Shown here: piece after piece, positions 8,371-16,409 of the stretch
How positions within the stretch are numbered: the stretch's first letter is position 1
How the letters are laid out: each line of letters starts with the position of its first letter
Source of the DNA: CAZXFH01 sp964640055
Lineage (GTDB): Bacteria > Fidelibacterota > UBA2242 > JAFGTP01
DNA: 64,000 bases
Assembly: GCA_964640055.1 (NCBI GenBank)
Contig: CAZXFH010000015.1
Span: forward strand, 1-64,000
Direction: 5' to 3'
Position numbers and translations under genes: made by a program
Notes under the pieces: generated by a model
What the model was told of the DNA's origin: nothing
Database searches by the model: none
What the model saw: the letters and a program-made list of their open reading frames with translations, nothing else

Positions 8371-9199
8371 AATTATTGCCAGCCGCATGATTGTTCCTAA
8401 CGTACATCTTCTGACCGTAACGGCCCCGGATATTGCCAGGGAGATAAAACCCGGACAATTTGTGATTCTGCGTGCCAGCGAAGAAGGAGAACGCACCCCC
8501 TTATCAGTCTCGGACTGGGATGCTGAGTTGGGAACGGTTACCGTGATATTTTTAAACATTGGTTACACCACCAATCAATTGGCTGCTTTACAGGTTGGCC
8601 AATATATTCCCACTGTCACCGGTCCCCTGGGAAATGCCACAGAAATTGACACCTACGGTACAGTGTTGTGTATCGGAGGCTGTTATGGCATTGGCAGCCT
8701 GTACCCCATTGCCAAGGCCCTGAAAGAAAAGGATAATCGGGTCATTTTAATTCTGGAAGCGCGCAGCAGTTACCTGTTTTATTGGGAAGATCGTTTTAAA
8801 ACTATCGCTGAAAAAGTGATCTGTATCACCCGGGATGGATCCCGGGGATACCGGGGTCATGTCACCCGTTTACCCGAAATTCTACGCGACATTACGGAGC
8901 AGCCGGACCGTATTATTGTCAATGGCTGTACCTTTCTGATGAAACGTGCTTCCGACGCGAGCCGGCCGCTTAACATCAGCACCTGGGTAAGTCTCAATCC
9001 GATAATGATCGATGGTACCGGTATGTGTGGTGTATGCCGGGTTTCCGTGGGAGAGACCACCCGCTTCGCCTGTGTGCATGGTCCGGATTTTGACGGTCAT
9101 CAAGTGAACTGGGAAGAATTATTGCAGCGCCGGAAGACCTATATGGCGGAAGAAGTGGTCCCCTTTCGTTCGAGTCGTTGTGAGCAACACAGCCAATAA
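8363..9199 (+). CDS. NfnA/SudB-type ferredoxin-NAD(P) reductase subunit
   Basis: A 278-residue flavoprotein of the PyrK/SudB/NfnA group. The FAD-binding RTPLS motif is at 44-48, the nucleotide-binding GGCYGIGSLYPIA stretch at about 105-117, and the C-terminal 2Fe-2S site uses Asp217, Cys222, Cys225 and Cys237 in DGTGMCGVCR and FACVHGP. The Asp ligand matches NfnA-type rather than PyrK-type clusters. The ribosome-binding site AAGGA lies inside the previous gene, overlapping it by 8 bases. Next to an NfnB-like gene it should form an NfnAB pair that couples NAD(H), NADP(H) and ferredoxin. Confidence 0.9.
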   Translation: MFKIIASRMIVPNVHLLTVTAPDIAREIKPGQFVILRASEEGERTPLSVSDWDAELGTVTVIFLNIGYTTNQLAALQVGQYIPTVTGPLGNATEIDTYGTVLCIGGCYGIGSLYPIAKALKEKDNRVILILEARSSYLFYWEDRFKTIAEKVICITRDGSRGYRGHVTRLPEILRDITEQPDRIIVNGCTFLMKRASDASRPLNISTWVSLNPIMIDGTGMCGVCRVSVGETTRFACVHGPDFDGHQVNWEELLQRRKTYMAEEVVPFRSSRCEQHSQ

Positions 9200-9214
9200 A
9201 CCAGGAAGTAGTAT

Positions 9215-10609
9215 ATGACAAAAAAAATAGATTTAAAGCGACGCCCGATCCCCAAACAAGCGCCGCAAGTACGCAAGCGTAATTTTCATGAGGTTGCCCT
9301 GGGCTACCCACCGGGGATTGCTATTGCAGAGGCCCAACGCTGCATTCAGTGTCCCAAACCGCGTTGTGTAACCAATTGTCCGGTGGAAATCAACATCCCC
9401 GGTTTTATTAAGGCCATTGCTGAAAATGATTTCACTCAGGGGATAAAAATTATCAAAGCAAAAAACTTGCTTCCGGCTGTTTGCGGCCGGGTATGCCCCC
9501 AGGAAGAGCAATGCGAACAGACTTGTGTATTACAGAAAAAAGGCGGGCAGATCGCCATCGGGCGCCTGGAACGGTTTTTAGCCGACTGGGAAGCGCAGCA
9601 GGATAATCTACAACTGCCGGAAAAGCCAACAGCTACCGGGAAAAAGGTTGCTGTCGTCGGGGGCGGGCCGGCCGGTCTGACCGTGGCTGGTGACTTGATA
9701 AAATTAGGACATGCTGTCACTTTGTTTGAAGCCTTACACGCCATGGGTGGCGTGTTGATCTACGGAATCCCTGAATTCCGGCTGCCAAAGGCAATTGTTA
9801 AGCGGGAAGTTGCATTTCTAAAACAGCTGGGCGTGGAACTGGTTACCGATTTTGTGGTGGGGAAAACCCGTCCGGTCAACAGTCTTTTAGAGGAGTATGA
9901 TGCGGTTTTTATCGGCTCCGGCGCCGGACTGCCCTGGTTTATGAATATTCCGGGAGAAAATTTGAACGGTGTCTATTCAGCCAATGAATACCTGACCCGC
10001 ATTAATCTGATGAAAGGCTTCCGCTTCCCCGAATACCATACCCCGGTGAAACGGCACAAAAAGGTCGCCGTGGTCGGTGGTGGTAACGTGGCCATGGATT
10101 GTGCCCGCAGCGCCCTGCGGCTAGGGGCCGAAAGCCGGATCATTTACCGCCGCTCCCGTCAGGAACTACCGGCCCGGTTGGAAGAAATTGAAAATGCAGA
10201 AGAGGAAGGGGTTATTTTCAATTTTCTAACCAATCCCATCGGCTATATCGGGGATGAGCAGGGCTGGGTCAAGGAGGTCGAATGCATAAAGATGGAATTG
10301 GGGGAACCCGATTCTTCGGGACGGCGGCGGCCCATCCCCGTTGAAAGGTCTGAATTCCGCATGCCTGTGGACGCGGTTGTCTGCGCCATCGGCAACAGTC
10401 CCAACCCTTTGATTCCCACCCACACGCCCGGCCTGAAAGTAGGTAAAAAGGGCAACATCATGGCCGATGAAGAAACCGGAAAAACCGCCCGGGAAGGTAT
10501 CTGGGCCGGTGGGGATGTAGTGACCGGTGCCGCCACCGTTATTCTGGCCATGGGTGCCGGACGAAAAGCCGCCCGTTCGATTCATGAATATCTGACATCC
10601 ACATCATAA
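9215..10609 (+). CDS. NfnB/SudA/GltD-type NADPH-dependent oxidoreductase subunit
   Basis: A 464-residue flavoprotein of the glutamate-synthase small-subunit family. Two N-terminal 4Fe-4S clusters (Cys43/46/51/55 and Cys90/94/100/104) precede an FAD-binding GGGPAG motif at 149-154 and a second Rossmann motif, VVGGGNVAMDCA, near residue 290 for NADPH. No glutamate-synthase large subunit is nearby, and an NfnA-like gene ends 15 bases upstream. It is therefore read as NfnB, the bifurcating-flavin and NADPH subunit, rather than GltD. It is the last gene of the operon. Confidence 0.9.
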   Translation: MTKKIDLKRRPIPKQAPQVRKRNFHEVALGYPPGIAIAEAQRCIQCPKPRCVTNCPVEINIPGFIKAIAENDFTQGIKIIKAKNLLPAVCGRVCPQEEQCEQTCVLQKKGGQIAIGRLERFLADWEAQQDNLQLPEKPTATGKKVAVVGGGPAGLTVAGDLIKLGHAVTLFEALHAMGGVLIYGIPEFRLPKAIVKREVAFLKQLGVELVTDFVVGKTRPVNSLLEEYDAVFIGSGAGLPWFMNIPGENLNGVYSANEYLTRINLMKGFRFPEYHTPVKRHKKVAVVGGGNVAMDCARSALRLGAESRIIYRRSRQELPARLEEIENAEEEGVIFNFLTNPIGYIGDEQGWVKEVECIKMELGEPDSSGRRRPIPVERSEFRMPVDAVVCAIGNSPNPLIPTHTPGLKVGKKGNIMADEETGKTAREGIWAGGDVVTGAATVILAMGAGRKAARSIHEYLTSTS

Positions 10610-10617
10610 ACAATCCC

Positions 10618-10640
10618 ACAGGCCACGCAACCCTGTGTCC
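10618..10640 (+). terminator. weak hairpin after the redox operon
   Basis: CACAGG and CCTGTG can form a six-base-pair stem just after the NfnB stop codon. No T-run follows, so it is at most a weak or factor-dependent end or a processing signal between the convergent transcription units. Confidence 0.2.
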
Positions 10641-10695
10641 CTAGGTTATATAAATAAACAACTTAAGTGGAGATCTCTTTTTCCGGAACCAAGCT

Positions 10696-10968
10696 TCACC
10701 GGATCAATTCAAGGGCATCCCGGCCGGACATCCCTGCGTATAGGCCCAAGGCTTTCCCAGCCTCAGATACCTGTTGAATCCCGGCCCCCAGCATCTCATG
10801 GTGACTCATCACCCCGGTAATGATGGCGGCCGCTTCATCAGTCTTATTAAAAGCCTTCACATTCAGATATCCACAAGCCAGCAGACCCTTACTGCCCTGG
10901 ATGATCAACAAGGGCAGAGCCAGTTCAATCCGGTGTAACTGCAACCCCTTCTGCCAGTCATTCTGCAT
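10696..10968 (-). CDS. DUF1805 family protein
   Basis: A 90-residue protein matching the YunC-like DUF1805 family. It has a central GSKGLLACGYLNV segment with a conserved cysteine, DEAAAIITGV, and the terminal GMSGRDALELI helix. The ribosome-binding site GGAGAAAAT precedes the ATG. It stands alone and converges on the redox operon. The biochemical role of the family is unknown to me. Length and motifs fit a complete gene. Confidence 0.85.
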   Translation of the reverse strand: MQNDWQKGLQLHRIELALPLLIIQGSKGLLACGYLNVKAFNKTDEAAAIITGVMSHHEMLGAGIQQVSEAGKALGLYAGMSGRDALELIR

Positions 10969-11151
10969 ATTTTCTCCTTTGCCCGCCTTCTGATAAGAGC
11001 GATCTGTCCGATGTAAATTTTACTTCCGGCAAAAACATTTATCTTTAAATTGATCAGCCCGCTTAAACATAACTGCCCAGTCCTATAATCTGCTTTTGTT
11101 GGTATAATGAAATTTATGATATAGAAATAGGTTCGTTAGAATTTAGAAAAA

Positions 11152-12330
11152 TTAATCTATTTCCAGAACCTGCCGGATAGCCGGAAAATAATCCGAATGT
11201 TGCCGAAAAGTTTTATAGGCGAAGAAAACAACACCATTATATTGCTGGGTTCGTACAATCAGGGTTTCGGTCATGGCGTTATATTTATCCTGATTATACA
11301 CCCCAATACCCATCCAGACTTTATCTTTGGATACCTGGCGCGTGATGGCTTTATGATTCCGTTCAAATCTGGCCACATCGTCAGTATAGTTCATTGGCAC
11401 TACAAAATCCAGCCACCCTTCGTTGAGCCAGTGCACCCAATCCTGATAAAAATGATCGCGGGCTTCCCGCGGATTGGGTTTCACCGCGGCACTGATCAGG
11501 ATTGGCTTCTGACTATCGGTAACCACAGCCCGCGCCTTTCTCGCGAACTGGGAAATGGCATCACAACGATAGTGTTGCCAACCCAGCACCAGCTCTTCCA
11601 GCTTCTCGCCCTCCAGACCAAGATAATAGCTCTGATCGGAAAGCGTTAGCAAAACCGGATCAATTCCGGTCTCTTCCTTATATTTTCGCCGGCCATAAAT
11701 ATGAAAGCCATAACTATTTTTAGGATAGCGGATATAATCATAATGAATTCCATCCACCGCATACCGGTTAACTAGCTCTTTAACCACCCGGACTAAATAG
11801 GCGTTAACTTCCGGCACCAGGGGAGACAGGTAAATGCCTTCGGTATTGTTATGCTGAAAATCATGATAGTTCCGGTTACTGTCCTGAGTTCCACGGTCAT
11901 CCACTGCACACCATTCGGGATGCTGGTAGAAAAGATGCTCCTTATCCTGGGGCTTCTTGCGGGCGGACCACAAGAGATATATATTGATCCAGGCATGTAC
12001 TTTTATACCCTTGGCATGCGCTCGGTTCAGGCAATATTGCAGGGGATCAAAGGACTGTCCCTTCAGCGTGGCTGGCCGGCATATAAAAGTGGAGTGATAA
12101 TAGGCATCACCCCGTCCCCTGACCTGAACAAAGAGATCGGTAATACCGTTCTGATGGGCAAAATCGATAACTTGATTGATCTCAGCCGCGGAGGTTAATT
12201 GATCACGGATCACCCACAGTCCGATTCGCATGGGGTGTTGTGCCAGGACGGGCCGCATAGCACTAAGCATTAATATAAAAAGGGCAGCTTTAATGACTGC
12301 CCCCTGTGATTTATACTGTGTATTTAACAA
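11152..12330 (-). CDS. exported GHL10-family glycosyl-hydrolase-like protein
   Basis: About 390 residues with a signal peptide ending at MRPVLAQ, then a TIM-barrel domain of the glycosyl-hydrolase-like family GHL10 (FenI/YngK type). Its hallmarks are the ITDLFVQVRGRGDAYY strand, KVHAWINIYLLW, VDGIHYDYIRYP and FVVPMNYTDD. The catalytic mechanism of the family is not well established. The start is uncertain. TTG at 12330 gives a long n-region and has no ribosome-binding site. An ATT codon about 39 bases further in would follow GGGGG and give a compact signal peptide. That region also contains the terminator hairpin of the ribosomal cluster. The product is likely periplasmic or surface-exposed. 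Confidence 0.8.
   Translation of the reverse strand: MLNTQYKSQGAVIKAALFILMLSAMRPVLAQHPMRIGLWVIRDQLTSAAEINQVIDFAHQNGITDLFVQVRGRGDAYYHSTFICRPATLKGQSFDPLQYCLNRAHAKGIKVHAWINIYLLWSARKKPQDKEHLFYQHPEWCAVDDRGTQDSNRNYHDFQHNNTEGIYLSPLVPEVNAYLVRVVKELVNRYAVDGIHYDYIRYPKNSYGFHIYGRRKYKEETGIDPVLLTLSDQSYYLGLEGEKLEELVLGWQHYRCDAISQFARKARAVVTDSQKPILISAAVKPNPREARDHFYQDWVHWLNEGWLDFVVPMNYTDDVARFERNHKAITRQVSKDKVWMGIGVYNQDKYNAMTETLIVRTQQYNGVVFFAYKTFRQHSDYFPAIRQVLEID
12275..12303 (-). terminator. rho-independent terminator of the ribosomal supercluster
   Basis: Read on the minus strand, GGGCAG (12302-12297) pairs with CTGCCC (12287-12282) across a nine-base loop and is followed by TTTTTAT. It lies about 50 bases after the rplQ stop codon and inside the first codons of the GHL10-like gene, so it can end the long ribosomal transcript while limiting read-through into that gene. 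Confidence 0.75.
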
Positions 12331-12352
12331 AGCTGTAATCTACTGCTTCTAC

Positions 12353-12805
12353 CTAAGATTTACTGGCCGATTTTCCCTTTGGCTTACCCTTGGATTTCTT
12401 TTCCGCGGCTTCCTTGGCGGACTTCTTTTTCTTTTTGCTCTCCGGTGTTTGATAATCCACTAACTCAATCAAAGCCACTTCAGCAGCATCATTATCCCGG
12501 AATCCCAACTTGATAATGCGGGTATATCCGCCCTGCCGGTCCTTATATTGCGGTGCAATATGGTCAAACAAAAATTTCACCAGGGAGCGGTTGCGCAGAA
12601 CGCGATAGGCCCGTCGGCGCGCGTTAAGGGTCCCTTTTTTACCCTGGGTTATTAATTTCTCTGTATGGCGACGTAATTCTTTCGCCTTGGTAAGGGTTGT
12701 TTTTATTTTGCCATGCCGAACCAATTCGGCTGCTAAATTATGCATAAGTGCTTTGCGATGACTGGCTGTCCGATTGAGTTTAGCCACCCGTTTCTGATGA
12801 CGCAT
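12353..12805 (-). CDS. rplQ: 50S ribosomal protein L17
   Basis: The typical L17 N-terminus (MRHQKRVAKLNRTASHRKAL) and the core RRRAYRVLRNRSLV and YTRIIKLGFRDNDAAEVA are present. At 150 residues it is longer than the roughly 120-residue core because of a Lys/Ser/Ala-rich basic tail after residue 125. L17 binds 23S rRNA near the peptide exit tunnel. It is the last gene of the alpha operon, directly after rpoA, and is followed by the terminator hairpin. Confidence 0.98.
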   Translation of the reverse strand: MRHQKRVAKLNRTASHRKALMHNLAAELVRHGKIKTTLTKAKELRRHTEKLITQGKKGTLNARRRAYRVLRNRSLVKFLFDHIAPQYKDRQGGYTRIIKLGFRDNDAAEVALIELVDYQTPESKKKKKSAKEAAEKKSKGKPKGKSASKS

Positions 12806-12819
12806 AGCGGTTTACCTTT

Positions 12820-13806
12820 CTAGCTACTTTTTTCTTCTTCCGATAAATATTTGTCCACATCCATGCCAAATTCAAGTCCCATTTCCTTGAGCTTGCTCAT
12901 GAGTTCATTCAGCGACTTGCGTCCAAAATTCTTGAACTTGAGCATTTCAGACTCTTCTTTAGAAACCAATTCTCCAATGGTCTTGATATCATTGGCTTTC
13001 AGGCAATTATAGGAACGCACTGACAATTCCATCTCATCCACACTCTTTTTCAGCAGATTGCGGATGCGCCGGATCTCTTCACTTTCATCCTTCTGAGGAA
13101 CATCAATCGGAGTCGATTGCACCTTGGAAAACAGACCGAAATACTGCTGTAATAGTTTCGCAGCGTAGTCCAGTGCTTCTTCCGGATTCAAACTTCCGTC
13201 GGTTTTCAGACTGATGATTAGGCGTTCCAATTCTTCACCCCGGGTTGTGCCGGGCAGATTCTCAACCTGATAGGTTGCTTGGGTAATGGGGCTAAAAATA
13301 GAATCGATAAAAATCGTGCCCAGGGGATAATCCAGCGTTTTATTTTTTTCCGCCGGAACCCAGGAAGTGCCGCTGCCGATGGTTAATTCCATATTGAAAT
13401 CGGCTTTTTCATTCATGGTAAAGATATGCTGGTCAGGATTTAAAATTTCGAACTGGGTATTATCTTTACCGATTTCAGCGGCTTTAAATTCTCCTTTTCC
13501 CTTAAATTGCAGCTGCACCTTGTCAGGCTGGGAATCATGCAATTTGAGTCGCACTTGTTTCAGATTCAGAATTATCTCCGATACCTCTTCCGTAACCCCC
13601 GGGATAGTTGCAAACTCATGCAACACCCCATCAATTTTAATTGATGTAATGGCGGCCCCGGGAATGGTGGTCAGCAACACCCGTCGCAGGGCGTTCCCGA
13701 TGGTCGTTCCAAACCCTTTTTCCAGCGGCTGGACGACAAACCGTCCGTAGGTGTCTTCGGAAACATCTCTTACGACACGCGCTAATATTTTATTATCGTT
13801 GGTCAT
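12820..13806 (-). CDS. rpoA: RNA polymerase alpha subunit
   Basis: A full-length alpha subunit of 328 residues. The N-terminal dimerisation domain carries the GNALRRVLLTTIPG assembly motif (about 37-50); after a short linker, the C-terminal domain (about 245-320) carries the SVRSYNCLKANDIKTIGEL helix-hairpin-helix surface that contacts UP elements and activators. It lies between rpsD and rplQ in the canonical alpha-operon position, with 14-base gaps on each side. Confidence 0.98.
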   Translation of the reverse strand: MTNDNKILARVVRDVSEDTYGRFVVQPLEKGFGTTIGNALRRVLLTTIPGAAITSIKIDGVLHEFATIPGVTEEVSEIILNLKQVRLKLHDSQPDKVQLQFKGKGEFKAAEIGKDNTQFEILNPDQHIFTMNEKADFNMELTIGSGTSWVPAEKNKTLDYPLGTIFIDSIFSPITQATYQVENLPGTTRGEELERLIISLKTDGSLNPEEALDYAAKLLQQYFGLFSKVQSTPIDVPQKDESEEIRRIRNLLKKSVDEMELSVRSYNCLKANDIKTIGELVSKEESEMLKFKNFGRKSLNELMSKLKEMGLEFGMDVDKYLSEEEKSS

Positions 13807-13820
13807 TTAGATCCTCTTTA

Positions 13821-14450
13821 TTATTTAGAATAAAGTTCAACAACTAACTGTTCATTGACATCGACGCCCATCTGGTCTCTCTCCGGTACCTGAATGAAAA
13901 TACCTTCCATCTTGGCCTTATCCAGAATCAACCAGGGCAGATCGTGTTCACCGTGAATCCGTTTCATGGAGTCATGAATCATCTGCTTTTTCTTATATTT
14001 TTCCCTGACTCTAATAACATCTCCGGATTTTAATTCATAAGAAGGAATATTGACTATTTCGCCATTAACCGTGAAATAGCGGTGTGACACCAACTGACGC
14101 CCCATTTTACGGGATGAGGCAAATCCCAGCCGGTAGGCCACGTTATCCAGGCGACTTTCTAGAATTTTCATCAGGTTAATACCGGTAACGCCTTTTTCGC
14201 TGGCCGCATTTTTAAAATAACGCCGAAATTGCTTTTCCAGAATACCGTACATGCGTTTGATTTTTTGCTTTTCACGCAGCTGCAAGGCATAGTTAGACAT
14301 TCTCATGCGGCGCGACTGCCCATGCTGTCCGGGAATATAACTTTTCTTTTCAAAAGAACATTTATTGCTGGTACAGCGGTCACCTTTAAGAAATAATTTG
14401 TTGCCTTCCCTGCGACATAATTTACAGACTGCTTCTGTATATCTCGCCAT
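13821..14450 (-). CDS. rpsD: 30S ribosomal protein S4
   Basis: A 209-residue primary 16S rRNA-binding protein. The N-terminal zinc-type cysteines are kept (CKLCRREG near residue 9 and the downstream CTSNKC), and the S4 RNA-binding domain follows (RLDNVAYRLGFASSRKMGRQ through VNIPSYELKSGDVI). In many bacteria S4 represses the alpha operon translationally. No leader long enough for that pseudoknot is obvious between rpsK and rpsD or before rpsM here. Confidence 0.98.
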   Translation of the reverse strand: MARYTEAVCKLCRREGNKLFLKGDRCTSNKCSFEKKSYIPGQHGQSRRMRMSNYALQLREKQKIKRMYGILEKQFRRYFKNAASEKGVTGINLMKILESRLDNVAYRLGFASSRKMGRQLVSHRYFTVNGEIVNIPSYELKSGDVIRVREKYKKKQMIHDSMKRIHGEHDLPWLILDKAKMEGIFIQVPERDQMGVDVNEQLVVELYSK

Positions 14451-14474
14451 GTTATCTTACTCCCATTGTTTGCT

Positions 14475-14870
14475 TTACACTCTGCGTTTCTTTGGTGGTC
14501 TACAACCATTATGAGGAATCGGGGTCACATCCTTAATCGACGTGATATCCAAGCCAGCCGAATGTAAGGAGCGGATCGCTGCTTCGCGACCGGCACCCGG
14601 TCCCTTCACGCGTACTTCCACCCGCTTTAATCCATAATCCATGGCTTCTTTGGCGGCCTTCTGTGCGGCCTGCTGAGCGGCAAAAGGGGTGTTCTTGCGC
14701 GACCCTTTGAAACCCACCGTGCCGGCTGAAGCCCAGGAAATTACCCGGCCATATTGGTCGGCTAAAGAGATAGTCGTATTGTTAAAAGTGGCTTTTATAT
14801 TGGCGATTCCGTCGCCTTCAACCTTTATTTTTTTCCTTTTCTTGCGTTGGGGTGCTCTTTTCGCTGCCAA
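14475..14870 (-). CDS. rpsK: 30S ribosomal protein S11
   Basis: A 131-residue S11 with the diagnostic FNNTTISLADQYGRVISWAS core and the C-terminal DVTPIPHNGCRPPKKRRV motif that forms part of the platform near the mRNA exit. The basic N-terminal extension (APQRKKRKK) is normal. It lies between rpsM and rpsD. Confidence 0.98.
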   Translation of the reverse strand: MAAKRAPQRKKRKKIKVEGDGIANIKATFNNTTISLADQYGRVISWASAGTVGFKGSRKNTPFAAQQAAQKAAKEAMDYGLKRVEVRVKGPGAGREAAIRSLHSAGLDITSIKDVTPIPHNGCRPPKKRRV

Positions 14871-14890
14871 TGGATATCCTCCTTAATGTT

Positions 14891-15265
14891 TTACTTGACT
14901 TTTTTACGCTTAATGGTCGCCCGGCGGGGTCCCTTACGGGTGCGGGCGTTGGTATGGGTACGTTGCCCTCTGACCGGTAATCCTCGTCTGTGCCGCATTC
15001 CGCGGTAACAACCAATTTCCATCAGGCGTTTAATGTTCATCTGGCGCTCGGTACGCAAGGCTCCTTCGACTGTTTCTTCATCACTGATCACATTCCGAAT
15101 ATCCCGCACTTCGGATTCAGACAAATCCTTGACCCGTTTTTCCGGGTCTACTTTCACCTTTTCCACAATATGCATCGCCCTGGTCCGGCCAATACCAAAT
15201 ATATAGGTTAGTCCAACTTTGACTTTTTTATTTTTAGGTAAATCTATTCCTGCTATGCGCGCCAA
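14891..15265 (-). CDS. rpsM: 30S ribosomal protein S13
   Basis: A 124-residue S13 with MARIAGIDLPKNKKV at the start, the helix-two-turn-helix region and the GLPVRGQRTHTNARTRKGP tail that reaches tRNA in the A and P sites. It contacts L5 across the subunit bridge. It opens the alpha operon after rpmJ. Confidence 0.98.
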   Translation of the reverse strand: MARIAGIDLPKNKKVKVGLTYIFGIGRTRAMHIVEKVKVDPEKRVKDLSESEVRDIRNVISDEETVEGALRTERQMNIKRLMEIGCYRGMRHRRGLPVRGQRTHTNARTRKGPRRATIKRKKVK

Positions 15266-15286
15266 AATATCCTCCTTTTCTCGCTC

Positions 15287-15400
15287 TTAGCCCTGGCGTT
15301 GTTTATGTTTTGCATTGGAACAAATAACACGTACAACCCCTTTACGGCGAATGATCTTACATTTATCGCATATTTTTTTTACCGAGGTTCTCACTTTCAT
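15287..15400 (-). CDS. rpmJ: 50S ribosomal protein L36 (zinc-binding form)
   Basis: A 37-residue L36 beginning MKVRTSVKKICDKCK. The three cysteines and one histidine (Cys11, Cys14, Cys27, His32) give the zinc-containing form. Longer in-frame upstream codons are part of the infA overlap and have no ribosome-binding site, so the ATG at 15400 is taken. It lies between infA and rpsM, as in most bacteria. Confidence 0.97.
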   Translation of the reverse strand: MKVRTSVKKICDKCKIIRRKGVVRVICSNAKHKQRQG

Positions 15401-15413
15401 GACCTTTTCCTTT

Positions 15414-15632
15414 TTATTTATAACGGTAGACAATTCTGCCCCGGGAGAGGTCATAAGGAGACAGCTCCAGGGAAACTTTATCTCCGGGTAATATCTTGAT
15501 GAAATGCATGCGCATTTTCCCGGAAACATGAGCCAATACCTCGTGACCGTTCTCCAACTCCACCCGGAAAGTGGCATTGGGCAAATTCTCTTTAATGATT
15601 CCGTCGACCTTAATTAATTTTTCTTTTGCCAT
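15414..15632 (-). CDS. infA: translation initiation factor IF-1
   Basis: A 72-residue single OB-fold protein with the conserved ATFRVELENGHEVLAHVSGKM core and the SPYDLSRGRIVYRYK end. It occludes the ribosomal A site during initiation. Its first 23 bases overlap the 3' end of map, with the ribosome-binding site GGTGGAAT inside map, so translational coupling is likely. Confidence 0.98.
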   Translation of the reverse strand: MAKEKLIKVDGIIKENLPNATFRVELENGHEVLAHVSGKMRMHFIKILPGDKVSLELSPYDLSRGRIVYRYK

Positions 15633-16401
15633 AAAATTCTATTCCACCCTCTTCTTTGTTATCTCCCAAAATAAAGGGACCTTGCTTTGTGATGGCGATG
15701 GTGTGTTCAAAATGGGCCGATAAGCTGCCATCTGCCGTGACCACTGTCCAGCCATCATTCAGCGTTCTGATATTATAAGTCCCCAGGTTAACCATCGGCT
15801 CTATCGCCAGACACATACCGGCTTTGAGCGTCGGGCCTTTACCGGCCTTACCAAAATTGGGCACCTCCGGTTGTTCATGTAAGGAACGTCCAATGCCGTG
15901 TCCCACTAATGACCTTACCACCGAGAAACCATTTTGTTCCGCATGACTTTGAATGGCATGACCGATGTCAGATAATTTGCCGCCGGGCAAGGCCTGCCGG
16001 ACACCGAAATACAGGGCTTCACGGGTCACCTGTAGTAATTTCGCCTGTTGTGCATTGATCTGACCAACGGCGAAAGTATAGGCGGCATCCCCGAAATAAC
16101 CCTCTTTTTCGACCCCGATATCAATCCCGATAATATCACCCTCCTTCAGTTGACGCTCGGAGGGAATTCCGTGCACTACCTGTTCATTGAGACTGGTACA
16201 AATCGTGGCCGGATAGCCGCGATAGCCTTTGAAAGCAGGGCGGCCATCCTGACTGTGGATGTACTCCTCGGCTAAAGCATCCAGATGCCGGGTAGTAATA
16301 CCGGGTTTTATATGGTCACTTAACATAATCAAAGTTTTGTAGACAATGCGGTTACTTTCGTGTATCTTGGCAATTTCGTCCTCAGACCGAATATAAATCA
16401 T
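15610..16401 (-). CDS. map: methionine aminopeptidase type I
   Basis: A 263-residue type Ia enzyme that removes the initiator methionine. The metal ligands are recognisable: Asp in GIDIGVEKEGYFGDAAYTF (two Asp), His in GHGIGRSLHEQPEVPN, Glu in LAIEPMV and Glu in HFEHTIAIT; the substrate His lies upstream in EQVVHGIPS. It directly follows secY. The adenylate kinase gene that often sits between them is absent. Confidence 0.97.
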   Translation of the reverse strand: MIYIRSEDEIAKIHESNRIVYKTLIMLSDHIKPGITTRHLDALAEEYIHSQDGRPAFKGYRGYPATICTSLNEQVVHGIPSERQLKEGDIIGIDIGVEKEGYFGDAAYTFAVGQINAQQAKLLQVTREALYFGVRQALPGGKLSDIGHAIQSHAEQNGFSVVRSLVGHGIGRSLHEQPEVPNFGKAGKGPTLKAGMCLAIEPMVNLGTYNIRTLNDGWTVVTADGSLSAHFEHTIAITKQGPFILGDNKEEGGIEFYGKRKIN

Positions 16402-16409
16402 TCCGAATA

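Noticed and set aside
9215..10609. Glutamate synthase small subunit (GltD) as the product name
   Set aside because: No large subunit is nearby and the gene is coupled to an NfnA-type partner, so NfnB/SudA is the better reading.
10669..10680. GAGATCTC followed by T5 as a terminator after the redox operon
   Set aside because: The palindrome has no loop, so it cannot form a normal terminator hairpin.
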